NCBI RefSeq assembly: GCF_003469185.1
Contig: NZ_QSIL01000009.1
Coordinates: 52,799 to 116,798 of the forward strand
Direction: 5' to 3'
Origin: Collinsella sp. AM34-10
GTDB taxonomy: Bacteria; Actinomycetota; Coriobacteriia; Coriobacteriales; Coriobacteriaceae
DNA length: 64,000 bases
Shown here in pieces: positions 9,022 through 17,181 of the stretch; within the stretch, counting starts at the first letter, position 1, and every line of letters starts with the position of its first letter. The notes under the pieces were generated by a model that saw only the letters and a list, made by a program, of their open reading frames with translations, had not been told where the DNA came from and did not search any database. The translations under genes were made by a program, and so were the position numbers.

Positions 9022-9033
9022 TGTAACGTTACA
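9022..9033 (-). promoter_or_regulatory. 12-bp palindrome upstream of the Tat-exported protein
   Basis: TGTAACGTTACA is a perfect palindrome about 57-68 bp before the start, in an AT-rich probable promoter region. It is a candidate operator. No -35/-10 pair could be assigned with confidence. Confidence 0.4.
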
Positions 9034-9207
9034 GCACTGGTTATATTTCAATTCGATTTGCTTATGTCCTTGTAACCCAATACGTCTTTACGTTTTAAAC
9101 GGAATTAGAAAATCACTCATAGCAAAAACGGGCTTTAATCCCAAAGAGATGACTTTGATTATGAATCAAACCAGCAGCCAGGGCATAGCTGCAGTGCAAT
9201 TGCTACA

Positions 9208-9237
9208 AGAAAGGCCGCCCTTGCTGGCGGCCTTTCT
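9208..9237 (-). terminator. Terminator of ettA
   Basis: AGAAAGGCCGCC pairs with GGCGGCCTTTCT around a 6-nt loop, eight bases after the ettA stop, with a short T-rich end on the minus strand. Confidence 0.75.
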
Positions 9238-9245
9238 ACTTGCTA

Positions 9246-10925
9246 CTAGTCACGCGTCAGTTTGCGGTGAATACGATGCGGCTGGGCTGCGTCCTCGCCC
9301 AGGCGCTCGATACGGTTGGCCTGATAGGCCTCGAAGTTGCCCTCGAACCAATACCAGTTGCCCGGATTCTCGTCGGTGCCCTCCCACGCCAGGATGTGCG
9401 TGGCGACGCGGTCCAGGAACATACGGTCGTGGCTAATGACCACCGAGCAGCCCGGGAACTCGAGCAGCGCCGCTTCGAGCGAGGACAGCGTCTCGACGTC
9501 GAGGTCGTTCGTGGGCTCGTCGAGGAGCAGCAGGTTGCCGCCCTGCTTGAGCGTGAGCGCCAAGTTCAGACGGTTGCGCTCGCCACCGGAGAGTACGCCG
9601 GCGCGCTTCTGCTGGTCCTGGCCCTTAAAGCCAAAGCTCGCCACGTACGCGCGGCTCGGAACCTCGGTCTCGCCGACCATCATGTGGTCCAGGCCGTCCG
9701 AGACGACCTCCCATAGGTTCTTATCGGGGTCGATGCCGGAACGGTTCTGGTCGACGTAAGAAATCTTGACGGTCTCGCCCACCTCGAGCTCGCCCGAAGT
9801 CAGCGGCTCCAAACCCACGATGGTCTTGAAGAGCGTGGTCTTGCCGACACCGTTGGGGCCGATGACGCCCACGATGCCGTTACGCGGCAGGGTGAACGAA
9901 AGGTCGTCGATGAGCACGCGACCGTCGAATTCCTTGTGCAGGTGATGGGCCTCGAGCACCTTGTTACCCAAACGCGGTCCAACGGGAATGCGGATATCGG
10001 TCCAGTCGAGCTTCTGGCTTGCGCGGGCCTCGGCCTCCATCTCCTCGTAGCGAGCCAGACGAGCCTTGTTCTTGGCCTGGCGAGCCTTGGGCGAGCTGCG
10101 TACCCACTCGAGCTCGGCCTCCATGCGCTTGGCGAGCTTGGCGTCGCGGTTGCCCTGCGCCTCGATACGGGCGGCCTTGGTCTCCAGATACGTGGAGTAG
10201 TTGCCCTTGTAGGGATAAAGGTGACCGCGGTCGACCTCGCAGATCCACTCGGCAACGTTATCCAGGAAGTAGCGATCGTGCGTGACGGCAAGCACCGCGC
10301 CCTGGTAGTTGTGAAGGAAGTGCTCGAGCCACAGGATCGACTCAGCGTCTAGGTGGTTTGTGGGCTCGTCAAGCAGCAGCAGGTCGGGAGCCTCGAGCAG
10401 CAGCTTGCACAGGGCCACGCGACGGCGCTCGCCGCCGGAAAGCACGTTGACCGGCATGTCGGAATCGGGCAGCTGCAGGGCGTCCATGGCCTGGCCGAGC
10501 TTGGAATCGATATCCCAGCCATCAGCGGCGTCGATCTCGTCCTGGAGCTTGCCCATCTCGGCCATGAGGGCGTCCATGTCGCAGTCCGGGTCGCACATCT
10601 CCTCGCCGATCTTGTTGAAGCGATCGACCTTGGCAATCATGTCGCCAAACGCCATGCGCACGTTCTCGATGACGGTCTTGTCGTCGTCGAGCGGCGGCTC
10701 CTGTTGCAGGATACCCACGGTGTAGCCGGGGGTGAGCCTGGCATCGCCGTTGGAGACCTCCTCAATGCCGGCCATGATCTTGAGCAGGGTCGACTTGCCC
10801 ATGCCGTTGGGACCCACGACGCCGATCTTGGCACCGGGGTAGAAGCTCAGGGTCACGTCGTCAAGGATTACCTTGTCGCCATGGGCCTTGCGAGCCTGAT
10901 ACATCTGGTAGATAAACTCCGCCAT
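9246..10925 (-). CDS. ettA: Energy-dependent translational throttle protein EttA (ABC-F)
   Basis: EttA is a soluble ABC-F ATPase that binds the ribosomal E site and tunes the first elongation step to the ATP/ADP ratio. Two ATPase cassettes are visible: Walker A GPNGMGKST and GPNGVGKTT, signatures LSGGERRRVAL and LSGGERNRLNL, Walker B LLLLDEPTNHLD and LLLLDEPTNDLD. There is no membrane domain. The linker RARLARYEEM-type helical region and the arm between cassettes fit EttA. At 559 residues it is full length. AGGA precedes ATG by 7 nt. It appears monocistronic with its own terminator. Confidence 0.95.
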   Translation of the reverse strand: MAEFIYQMYQARKAHGDKVILDDVTLSFYPGAKIGVVGPNGMGKSTLLKIMAGIEEVSNGDARLTPGYTVGILQQEPPLDDDKTVIENVRMAFGDMIAKVDRFNKIGEEMCDPDCDMDALMAEMGKLQDEIDAADGWDIDSKLGQAMDALQLPDSDMPVNVLSGGERRRVALCKLLLEAPDLLLLDEPTNHLDAESILWLEHFLHNYQGAVLAVTHDRYFLDNVAEWICEVDRGHLYPYKGNYSTYLETKAARIEAQGNRDAKLAKRMEAELEWVRSSPKARQAKNKARLARYEEMEAEARASQKLDWTDIRIPVGPRLGNKVLEAHHLHKEFDGRVLIDDLSFTLPRNGIVGVIGPNGVGKTTLFKTIVGLEPLTSGELEVGETVKISYVDQNRSGIDPDKNLWEVVSDGLDHMMVGETEVPSRAYVASFGFKGQDQQKRAGVLSGGERNRLNLALTLKQGGNLLLLDEPTNDLDVETLSSLEAALLEFPGCSVVISHDRMFLDRVATHILAWEGTDENPGNWYWFEGNFEAYQANRIERLGEDAAQPHRIHRKLTRD

Positions 10926-11109
10926 ATGTCTGTCCTATCCTTTCTACCTGCTGTTTCCCTATTCTTGATTCGCTTTAGTGGAAACGAAATGAGAAAACCA
11001 GCTCTGAAACTTAACGAAAAAGGGGCATGGTTGCCCACACCCCCTAATACTACCTGGGAAAAGTCCCCCGGAACATACTATGAACTGCGTACGCTAGTTT
11101 TCCGCAACC

Positions 11110-11814
11110 TTAGCGAACGGCTCGCTGCGATTTACGCCACAACAGATACGAGTAGACGTAGACGGCTCCAACCGAACCAAACGCCAGAACCGCAATCACC
11201 GCGGCGACGACTTCACTCGAAAGCACGCTGCCTGCCACGCCCATCACAATCAGGCCAATACCCAGCACCATAAAGCAGGCGCCGCCAAAACGCTGCGTAC
11301 GGCGCCAGTTCTCGGGATCGGCAAGCGCCCAAGGTGTCTTGATACCGAGCGTATAGTTCTGCTTCACACGCGGCAAGTAGTTGCCTACGCCGATGAACAG
11401 CAAACCGACAACACCGGAAATCAGCACGTTAACCGAACCGACCGCCGGCACCACGCCCCAGACCGTAAGCTCTCCCAGCCAGCTTATGGCGCACATGAAC
11501 AAGGTGAAGGCGATTACGAAGCCCTGATAGAACTTGCCCGAGGTTCGATATGCCTCGCCTTTGGGATCGATGCGCGGCACCACGCAGAACATTGCGAGAA
11601 GCAGCAGAGGCAGCACGCCGAGCGCGGAGGCCATCCAGCTGGGACCCCAACCGTCGACGGCGCCGTTCGCGCCCCAGTGCGTGGGAATCTGCCCAGGCAA
11701 GCTCGGCATCACCATGAGATGCGCTACGACATTGGCGACGCACAGAGCGACCAGCGCAATCCACACGCGCGACGATACCCCCGTGGGGTGAATGCCCTTG
11801 TTTTCGTTATTCAT
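11110..11814 (-). CDS. SdpI-family membrane protein
   Basis: A 234-residue multi-helix membrane protein. The N-terminal DUF1648-like part contains MPSLPGQIPTHWGANGAVDGW, a hallmark of the SdpI family. The C-terminal part carries GNYLPRVKQNYTLGIKTPWA and NWRRTQRFGG, the conserved SdpI core. SdpI in Bacillus gives immunity to the SdpC toxin and sequesters SdpR at the membrane. The ATG was preferred over an upstream GTG because GGAAGG lies 8 nt before it. It overlaps the sdpR-like stop by 8 bp, so the two genes are coupled. No toxin gene (sdpABC) is present here. Confidence 0.85.
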   Translation of the reverse strand: MNNENKGIHPTGVSSRVWIALVALCVANVVAHLMVMPSLPGQIPTHWGANGAVDGWGPSWMASALGVLPLLLLAMFCVVPRIDPKGEAYRTSGKFYQGFVIAFTLFMCAISWLGELTVWGVVPAVGSVNVLISGVVGLLFIGVGNYLPRVKQNYTLGIKTPWALADPENWRRTQRFGGACFMVLGIGLIVMGVAGSVLSSEVVAAVIAVLAFGSVGAVYVYSYLLWRKSQRAVR

Positions 11815-12085
11815 CCTTATCACCTTCCGTGTTTGTAAAGCCCATAAACCAACCGATCAAGTCCTGCATGACGGTAGTGTTTAAGCTGTATACGATGTTT
11901 TGACCATGACGTTCGTCGGTTACCAACCCGGCGTTTTTGAGCGTCGCCAAGTGATGGCTCAGCGACGGCTTACTGATATCGAAATGCTCGGCAAGCTCCC
12001 CCGCCGTGCAATTGCCCTCGCGCAGCAACTCCAAAATGCGCCGTCGCGTTGGATCGGCAAGCGCCTTAAAACCCTCTCCCGGCAT
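11807..12085 (-). CDS. SdpR-like ArsR-family autorepressor
   Basis: A 92-residue winged-helix protein. FKALADPTRRRILELLREGN, then the recognition helix region ISKPSLSHHLATLKNAGLV and the wing DERHGQNIVYSL fit the ArsR family. A C-terminal DLIGWFMGF tail matches SdpR-type members rather than metal sensors, and no metal-binding Cys pair is present. The start was chosen for GGGGG 4 nt upstream. It probably represses its own operon through the palindrome upstream, with the membrane protein modulating it, as known for SdpR/SdpI. Confidence 0.85.
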   Translation of the reverse strand: MPGEGFKALADPTRRRILELLREGNCTAGELAEHFDISKPSLSHHLATLKNAGLVTDERHGQNIVYSLNTTVMQDLIGWFMGFTNTEGDKDE

Positions 12086-12119
12086 AAGACCCCCTTTCAT
12101 CATCTCTCATGACGCGCAC

Positions 12120-12149
12120 ACTATACTCGATATTTAGATGTTTATCTAA
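12120..12149 (-). promoter_or_regulatory. sdpR-sdpI promoter with palindromic operator
   Basis: On the minus strand the -35 is TAGATA and the -10 is TATAGT with 17 bp between them. The palindrome TTAGATGTTTATCTAA (12134-12149) overlaps the -35 and spacer, and a further ATCTAA half-site lies next to it. This is the arrangement expected for ArsR-type autorepression. Confidence 0.6.
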
Positions 12150-12251
12150 CTATCTAATACAGGAACATCTATAGAACATTCGTTCGTATTTAGCTACAAT
12201 GGAAGTTGAAGCAGATGGGCCAGCTCCCTCTACCCGAGAAGGAGATGGACT

Positions 12252-12338
12252 ATGAGTATTGACGATGTCCTGACGTTGTTATTGCTTGTAATCGCGGCTG
12301 TGGAGCTCGGCATCCACATTGGAGGTCGAATGAAATAG
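12252..12338 (+). CDS. 28-residue single-helix membrane peptide (type I toxin-like)
   Basis: MSIDDVLTLLLLVIAAVELG followed by a basic tail IHIGGRMK makes one predicted membrane helix. AAGGAG lies 9 nt before ATG. Size, hydrophobic profile and the SD resemble small holin-like or type I toxin peptides found between genes in gut bacteria. The region after the stop folds into several hairpins, also as in such loci. No antisense RNA can be proven from sequence alone. It could instead be a small membrane regulator. Confidence 0.55.
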   Translation: MSIDDVLTLLLLVIAAVELGIHIGGRMK

Positions 12339-12420
12339 CCGCCCCCGCGTAATGCGAAGACGGCCACTTCTCACGCTACAAACGTGTTTGGGAGTTGGCC
12401 AACCCGCGGCAACGGGTGCC
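12339..12420 (+). other. Structured 3' region of the small membrane peptide gene
   Basis: Successive potential hairpins: GCCG/CGGC right after the stop, GGCCA (12362) with TGGCC (12396), and ACCCG (12402) with CGGGT (12413). The density of structure is unlike ordinary spacer DNA and may hold an antisense RNA, a terminator or both. Confidence 0.4.
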
Positions 12421-12545
12421 ATCTGCTTCATCTTATGCGAATCACTGCCTCATTTCAACAAGCCCCTAGGGCTCAAATGGAATCGCGATAATACCTATAA
12501 TGACGATAGCTAAAACACGATTCGCTTCCCCATCGGAGGATGTCT

Positions 12546-13343
12546 ATGACCGAAACCACAGCCGCAACCCCCAACGAGACACGCGACACCAAGCTCGAGA
12601 TCATCATGGGCCGCGAGGCACTCGACAAACTCGCCGCCGCCACGGTGCTGGTGCTCGGCTGCGGAGGTGTGGGCTCCAATTGCTGCGAGGCACTTGCCCG
12701 CGGCGGCATTGGTCATTTCGTCATTCTGGATAAGGACATCATCGCGCCCAGCAATATCAATCGCCAGGCCATCGCCTTTCAAAGCACCATCGGCAAGCGC
12801 AAGGTCGATGTTATGGAAGCCATGATCCACGACATCAATCCAGCCGCTACCGTCATCAAGCGCACCGAATACCTGTTGAGCGACAATATCGACGAGTTCT
12901 TCGCGAGCGTTTTGGAGCAGACGGACGGCAAGCTCGACTACGTCGTCGACGCCATCGACACCATCTCGGCCAAGCTCACCATTGCCAAATATGCTCAGGA
13001 CCACGACATTCGTTTGGTTAGCTCCATGGGCGGGGCCAACAAGCTCCATCCCGAGTGCCTCCGCTTTGCCGACATTTTCGATACGGTACGTGACCCCATG
13101 AGCCGCATCATGCGCAAAGAATGCAAGAAGCGCGGAATCAAGAGTCTGCATGTACTGTTTAGCTGCGAGGAATCGGTTAAGACACAGCCCCGCGACCCTT
13201 CCAATATCCACGAGCGCACCGAGCTCGGAACCGCCAGCTTTATGCCGCCCATCATGGGCCAGATGATTGCCGGCGAGGTTATCCGCCAGATCAGTGGCCG
13301 CGGCACCGAGCGCGTGCGCGCCGATGGCCAGCGCTTGGACTAG
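12546..13343 (+). CDS. tcdA: tRNA threonylcarbamoyladenosine dehydratase
   Basis: TcdA (CsdL) uses ATP to cyclise t6A37 to ct6A in tRNAs. The E1-like nucleotide-binding motif VLVLGCGGVGSNCCEALAR is followed by ILDKDIIAPSNINRQ, DAIDTISAK and VSSMGGANKLHPE, typical of TcdA rather than MoeB or ThiF. No zinc CXXC pairs are seen. The length of 265 residues is normal. The second of two close ATGs was chosen because GGAGG is 6 nt before it. tatD follows 14 bp downstream, probably in the same transcript. Confidence 0.92.
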   Translation: MTETTAATPNETRDTKLEIIMGREALDKLAAATVLVLGCGGVGSNCCEALARGGIGHFVILDKDIIAPSNINRQAIAFQSTIGKRKVDVMEAMIHDINPAATVIKRTEYLLSDNIDEFFASVLEQTDGKLDYVVDAIDTISAKLTIAKYAQDHDIRLVSSMGGANKLHPECLRFADIFDTVRDPMSRIMRKECKKRGIKSLHVLFSCEESVKTQPRDPSNIHERTELGTASFMPPIMGQMIAGEVIRQISGRGTERVRADGQRLD

Positions 13344-13357
13344 CGGAGCGCGCCGAG

Positions 13358-14140
13358 ATGGAGCCCCGGTTATTTGATGCACACTGCCATCTTGATTTAA
13401 TGGCTCACCCGGACGCCGTTGCCGATGAGGCAACGGCGCTGGGCTTGGGTCTATTTGATTGCGGCGTCGATCCACGCGACTTTTCGGCCGCAAACGAGCG
13501 CGCTCGTCGCCACCCGGGCATCATCGCCGGCGTTGGGCTTCACCCCTGGTGGCTCGCCGATGGCCACTGCGGTTTTGCCGAAGTCAATCTGCTTTGCGAA
13601 GTTGCTGCCCAAGAACGCTACATCGGCGAAGTCGGACTCGACTTTTCCGCGCGCTTTGCTGGAAGTGAGCCGCTACAAATACAGGCACTTAACCGGCTCT
13701 GCGATGCGCTCGTGCAGCATCCTCTTACCGGGCGCGTGATATCAATTCACGCCGTTCGTTCGGCAGGAGCCGTACTGGACGTCCTCGAATCGCATGGACT
13801 ACTCATCCCAAACCCCGACTCCCCCGCTATCATCTTCCACTGGTTTAGCGGCACTTCGGACGAACTCACCCGCGCGCGTAATGCGGGCTGCTATTTTTCC
13901 GTCAACGAACGCATGCTCGCGACCAAGCGCGGTCGCGAATACGCACGACAGATTCCACTCGACCGCCTACTGCTCGAGACCGATGCGCCGGCCGAGCCAA
14001 ACACAGAAACAAGCGCGCAGTCGCTCATCAGGTCGCTCACAAGGACCTCAGAACGCATCACCTCGCTCAAAAACTGCGACGCAAAGCGCATCGAGTCGAT
14101 AGTTTTAACAAATGCGCGCTCTTTTTTTGACCTTCGCTAA
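13358..14140 (+). CDS. tatD: TatD-family metal-dependent hydrolase (DNase)
   Basis: TIM-barrel metal hydrolase. FDAHCHLDLM supplies the HxH metal pair, YIGEVGLDFS the bridging Glu, then VISIHAVRS, IIFHWFSGT and LLLETDAPAE give the remaining His and Asp ligands. The family includes 3'-5' DNases and general hydrolases, so the physiological substrate is uncertain. At 260 residues it is full length. It follows tcdA closely, and a terminator lies about 145 bp downstream. Confidence 0.9.
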   Translation: MEPRLFDAHCHLDLMAHPDAVADEATALGLGLFDCGVDPRDFSAANERARRHPGIIAGVGLHPWWLADGHCGFAEVNLLCEVAAQERYIGEVGLDFSARFAGSEPLQIQALNRLCDALVQHPLTGRVISIHAVRSAGAVLDVLESHGLLIPNPDSPAIIFHWFSGTSDELTRARNAGCYFSVNERMLATKRGREYARQIPLDRLLLETDAPAEPNTETSAQSLIRSLTRTSERITSLKNCDAKRIESIVLTNARSFFDLR

Positions 14141-14146
14141 CCCCTG

Positions 14147-14377
14147 GTGTGCAAAAAATGCCAAATATGAGTACTGCTACCGGAATGGATACATTTCTTT
14201 TAACTTTCCAACCGCCAGAATAATCCTCGATTGTCCGCTAATTAAAGCTTTTACAGTCATTCATCCTGCGTTTTCGCAAATCTTAAACCCCTCCAGACGC
14301 TCAAATCACGTCTGAAGGGGTTGATTTTGCTGCGACTAAATTAGTCACAGTACTCATATTTGGCATTTTTTGCACAC
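14147..14377. repeat. 231-bp element bounded by perfect 30-bp inverted repeats
   Basis: The first arm (14147-14176) starts GTGTGCAAAAAATGCC and ends ATATGAGTACTG; its exact reverse complement is at 14348-14377. With one mismatch the arms extend a few bases outward. The interior has no gene and holds one terminator hairpin. It fills most of the space between convergent tatD and frlD. It resembles a non-autonomous mobile or repetitive element; no target-site duplication was seen. Confidence 0.7.
14286..14325 (+). terminator. Terminator-like hairpin downstream of tatD
   Basis: AACCCCTCCAGACG pairs with CGTCTGAAGGGGTT with an internal mismatch region, followed by GATTTTG. It lies inside the inverted-repeat element and is probably the terminator of tcdA-tatD. 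Confidence 0.6.
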
Positions 14378-14379
14378 GA

Positions 14380-14413
14380 GGTCCCGGGGAGGATCCTGCA
14401 CCTCCCCGGGACC
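14380..14413 (-). terminator. Terminator-like hairpin at the end of the frl operon
   Basis: A 13-bp GC-rich stem, GGTCCCGGGGAGG with CCTCCCCGGGACC, around an 8-nt loop, six bases after the frlD stop. No T-tract follows, so termination may depend on stem strength. Confidence 0.65.
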
Positions 14414-14419
14414 GCTCGG

Positions 14420-15283
14420 CTATTCGACGATTGGTGCTCCGTGGCCCCAAGAACCTTCCATGCCGCACACGGTCGAGGCAAACCCGGCAGCAAAGTCGAG
14501 CGCGCGCTCGATAGCCTCGGCGCCATCCTCTCCACGCTTGGCGGAATCGAGATAGCACATCAAAAACGAAGTGAGGAACGAGTCGCCCGCTCCCATGGTG
14601 TCCTTCATGTCCGTTACCGGTTTAGCCAGCTGGCGGTAATAACGCTCGCCGTCGTAAGCAATGCAGCCCTCGGCACCCGCCGTAGCCGACACAAAACGCG
14701 GACCCAGGCCCTTCACCCATGCCAGACGCTCGCGAATCTCGTCCTCACTCGCGGCATCCGCCGCACTAAAGAAGGCAAAATCGACGTAGGGTGCAATCTG
14801 CTCGTAGTACTCGTCGGTGGAGTCATCCGAAAAGTCAAAAGAGACCGTGACGCCCGCAGCCTTCAACTTGGGCAGCTCGCGCTCGGTAAAGCAATAGTTG
14901 CCCGAATGAACCACATCGAACTGCTTCATGTACGCAAGGTCAAAGCGATCGAGGACATAGCGCGCATCGCCACGGATACCGCCCTCGTTGGAGCCAAGGA
15001 AGACACGGTCACCGTCAACGACGGTCACGCGAGCCGCTCCGTTCTCGCCAATCATCTGCTCGCACTTGTCAAGCTCGATACCCTCATCCTCGAGGCTTGC
15101 AATGACATGCTCGGCAGCGGCATCATTGCCAAAAATGCCCATGTATGCGGAGCGTGCGGCACCGCATTTCTTGGCATAAACGGCGAAGTTCACCGCATTG
15201 CCGCCGGGATACATGGTGTGGATATGCTCGTAGCGATCGACGACGTTGTCGCCAAATCCGAGCGCGTTAACGTTAAATGCCAT
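14420..15283 (-). CDS. frlD: Fructoselysine 6-kinase-like PfkB sugar kinase
   Basis: FrlD phosphorylates fructoselysine (an Amadori product) at C6 after uptake. This 287-residue PfkB/ribokinase-fold protein starts ALGFGDNVVDRYEHIHTMYP and has GGNAVNFAVYAKKCG. The C-terminal catalytic motif is DTMGAGDSFLTSFL, with the base Asp in GAGD. AAGGGG precedes ATG. It lies 15 bp after frlB and is the last gene of the operon. The kinase family is certain; the substrate is inferred from linkage to FrlB and FrlC homologues. Confidence 0.85.
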   Translation of the reverse strand: MAFNVNALGFGDNVVDRYEHIHTMYPGGNAVNFAVYAKKCGAARSAYMGIFGNDAAAEHVIASLEDEGIELDKCEQMIGENGAARVTVVDGDRVFLGSNEGGIRGDARYVLDRFDLAYMKQFDVVHSGNYCFTERELPKLKAAGVTVSFDFSDDSTDEYYEQIAPYVDFAFFSAADAASEDEIRERLAWVKGLGPRFVSATAGAEGCIAYDGERYYRQLAKPVTDMKDTMGAGDSFLTSFLMCYLDSAKRGEDGAEAIERALDFAAGFASTVCGMEGSWGHGAPIVE

Positions 15284-15297
15284 GGCCTTTGCCCCTT

Positions 15298-16266
15298 CTA
15301 GTACTCGACAACACCCATATAGCGACGGAAATCGGGATCGTGATCAAACACCTTGCCGCGTGCGGCACGCAGCTCGCAGTTCATGGCGTAGAACAGCACC
15401 GGGTCCAGATAGGCACGGACGCTCGCCGGCACGGCTTCCATACCGTACTCCTTGGCATCGAGCACCATCAGCGTATCGGTATGCGTCTTAAGGAACGCCA
15501 GGGCGCGCTCGTCCATAGCACGGCACTCGCTGGAGCCCATCTGCAGGAAGTAAAAAACGCCATCCTGAGTAGCCTCGAAGGGGCCATGGAAGTACTCGGC
15601 AGAGTGGATGTAGCTGCAGTGCTGCCACTGCATCTCCATAAGAGAGCAGATAGCGAAACCGTAGGTCTGGCTAAAGTTGGGACCGCTGCCCAGAATATAG
15701 AAGAACTCGTGCTCCTGGCAAAGCTTGGCAAAACGATCGCCCAGCTCGGCATTTACCTTCTCACGTGCCGGGGGAAGAATCTTATCCATCTCGGCGATAC
15801 CGGCATACATATCGGCAAGATCGGCGTAGCCCTCCTGCTGATCGAGCAGCTCGGCCGCAAGCGACAGCGAAATGCCAGCGGGGACCTCAGCCTGCGGCAC
15901 GCCCTCGCCCCATGGGTAGACCCACGTGGTCCACTTGCCGGAGTCGATCTTAGATCCAGCGTTGTCGGTCTGGGCGATCACCGTAGCGCCGGCGGCAAGG
16001 GCAATCTCGCAGCCCTCAACGACCTCGGGGGTGTTGCCACTGTGGCTGCAAGCAATGACCAGGGACTTCTCGCCCAGACGACGCGGACGCATGATATCGA
16101 ACTCGCGAGCCGTATAGATATACGAAGTGAAGGTGGTTGCCTCGCGCTGCAGAAGCTCGTGAGCCGGGATCAAATCGATCATGGAGCCACCACAAGCAAT
16201 CCAGTAGACGCTGTCGAACTTGCCCTTCTCGGCAATTGCCTCTTTGATCAGATCGTGTGCGTTCAT
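15298..16266 (-). CDS. frlB: Fructoselysine 6-phosphate deglycase (SIS domain)
   Basis: FrlB splits fructoselysine 6-phosphate into glucose 6-phosphate and lysine. It is a 322-residue GlmS-like SIS protein without a glutaminase domain. The first SIS motif is VYWIACGGSMIDLIPAHEL, then SLVIACSHSGNTPEVVEG; the second half has FYILGSGPNFSQTYGFAIC and SAEYFHGPFEAT. The ATG was chosen for AAGGAA 7 nt upstream. It lies between frlC and frlD. Relatives acting on glucoselysine or other Amadori compounds cannot be excluded. Confidence 0.85.
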   Translation of the reverse strand: MNAHDLIKEAIAEKGKFDSVYWIACGGSMIDLIPAHELLQREATTFTSYIYTAREFDIMRPRRLGEKSLVIACSHSGNTPEVVEGCEIALAAGATVIAQTDNAGSKIDSGKWTTWVYPWGEGVPQAEVPAGISLSLAAELLDQQEGYADLADMYAGIAEMDKILPPAREKVNAELGDRFAKLCQEHEFFYILGSGPNFSQTYGFAICSLMEMQWQHCSYIHSAEYFHGPFEATQDGVFYFLQMGSSECRAMDERALAFLKTHTDTLMVLDAKEYGMEAVPASVRAYLDPVLFYAMNCELRAARGKVFDHDPDFRRYMGVVEY

Positions 16267-16328
16267 ATCCAGTTCCTTTCTTGTTTGGGCCGCAATCAAT
16301 GACGTTGGTTGCGTGGCCGATAGTTGTT

Positions 16329-17180
16329 TTAGTCAATCAGATATTTCTCGAATGCGGCCATGTTCTTGGCATCAGCCGCCGCCGGGTCATCGTAGTAACG
16401 ACCGTCCGTGATTTCCTGGCCCAGCATGCCGTCGAAACCATGGGCGTTGAGTGTGGCAACGAAGGCGTCCATATCGTGCTTGCCATCGCCCCACACCAGA
16501 TGGCCATACGGGTCACCGTCGATAAAGTGCATCTCGTGAATTGCCCCATCACCAAAGGCGGCAAACCAGTCCTCGAGCGTCTCGCCTGCAACGCCCATCG
16601 CGGTTGTATCAACCATGGGCTGTAAGTACGGGCTCGCGACCTCGTCAATCATGCGCTTCGCATCGGAAACCGTCGTCACAAGGTTGCTCTCCTCGGGACG
16701 CAGGCTTTCCATCGTGAGCACCAGACCGTGCTCGCCGGCATACTCCGCCAGAATGGACAAGTGCTCGCGGCTGCGCTTCCAGGCTTCCTCGCGGTCCTCG
16801 TCCCAGTCGCCCCAGCCCGAGTTGATGGACATACGGTCGCACCCAAGTACCTCGGCAAGCTCAATGCCGTGTTTAAAGTACGCCAGACTGCGCTGTTCAT
16901 GCAGCGGCTTGCGTGCGCAGTACTGCCAAGGATAGACAACGTTCTCGGGGCACAGAGTACGATACCTAAGCCCACGGTCTGCAGCCTTTTTCGCCAGGAC
17001 CTCAGCCTCAAAGTAGCCCGTATGGTCGAGCGTCACATGCGGCTCTGCGCACCACAGCTCAATGGACTCAAAGCCCAAACGCTGCTGCACATCAAGGAAG
17101 TAATCGAGCGACCACATGATGTAGTGGATATTCATGCCCGCAATCTGCTCGCGGCGCAGCGTCGGTTTGGATTCAGACAT
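16329..17180 (-). CDS. frlC: Fructoselysine 3-epimerase-like TIM-barrel protein
   Basis: FrlC interconverts fructoselysine and psicoselysine. This 283-residue AP-endonuclease-2-type TIM barrel has LGFESIELWCAEPHVTLDHT, MSINSGWGDWDEDREEAWKR, LTMESLRPEESNL (a metal-ligand Glu), MVDTTAMGV, IHEMHFIDGD and GMLGQEITDG (a second metal Glu). AAGGAGG precedes ATG by 6 nt. It starts immediately after the amidohydrolase stop. Family firm, substrate from context. Confidence 0.82.
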   Translation of the reverse strand: MSESKPTLRREQIAGMNIHYIMWSLDYFLDVQQRLGFESIELWCAEPHVTLDHTGYFEAEVLAKKAADRGLRYRTLCPENVVYPWQYCARKPLHEQRSLAYFKHGIELAEVLGCDRMSINSGWGDWDEDREEAWKRSREHLSILAEYAGEHGLVLTMESLRPEESNLVTTVSDAKRMIDEVASPYLQPMVDTTAMGVAGETLEDWFAAFGDGAIHEMHFIDGDPYGHLVWGDGKHDMDAFVATLNAHGFDGMLGQEITDGRYYDDPAAADAKNMAAFEKYLID

Positions 17181-17181
17181 C

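Noticed and set aside
8939..9436. Plus-strand frame crossing from the Tat-protein start into ettA
   Set aside because: No SD, overlaps two well-supported genes and a terminator.
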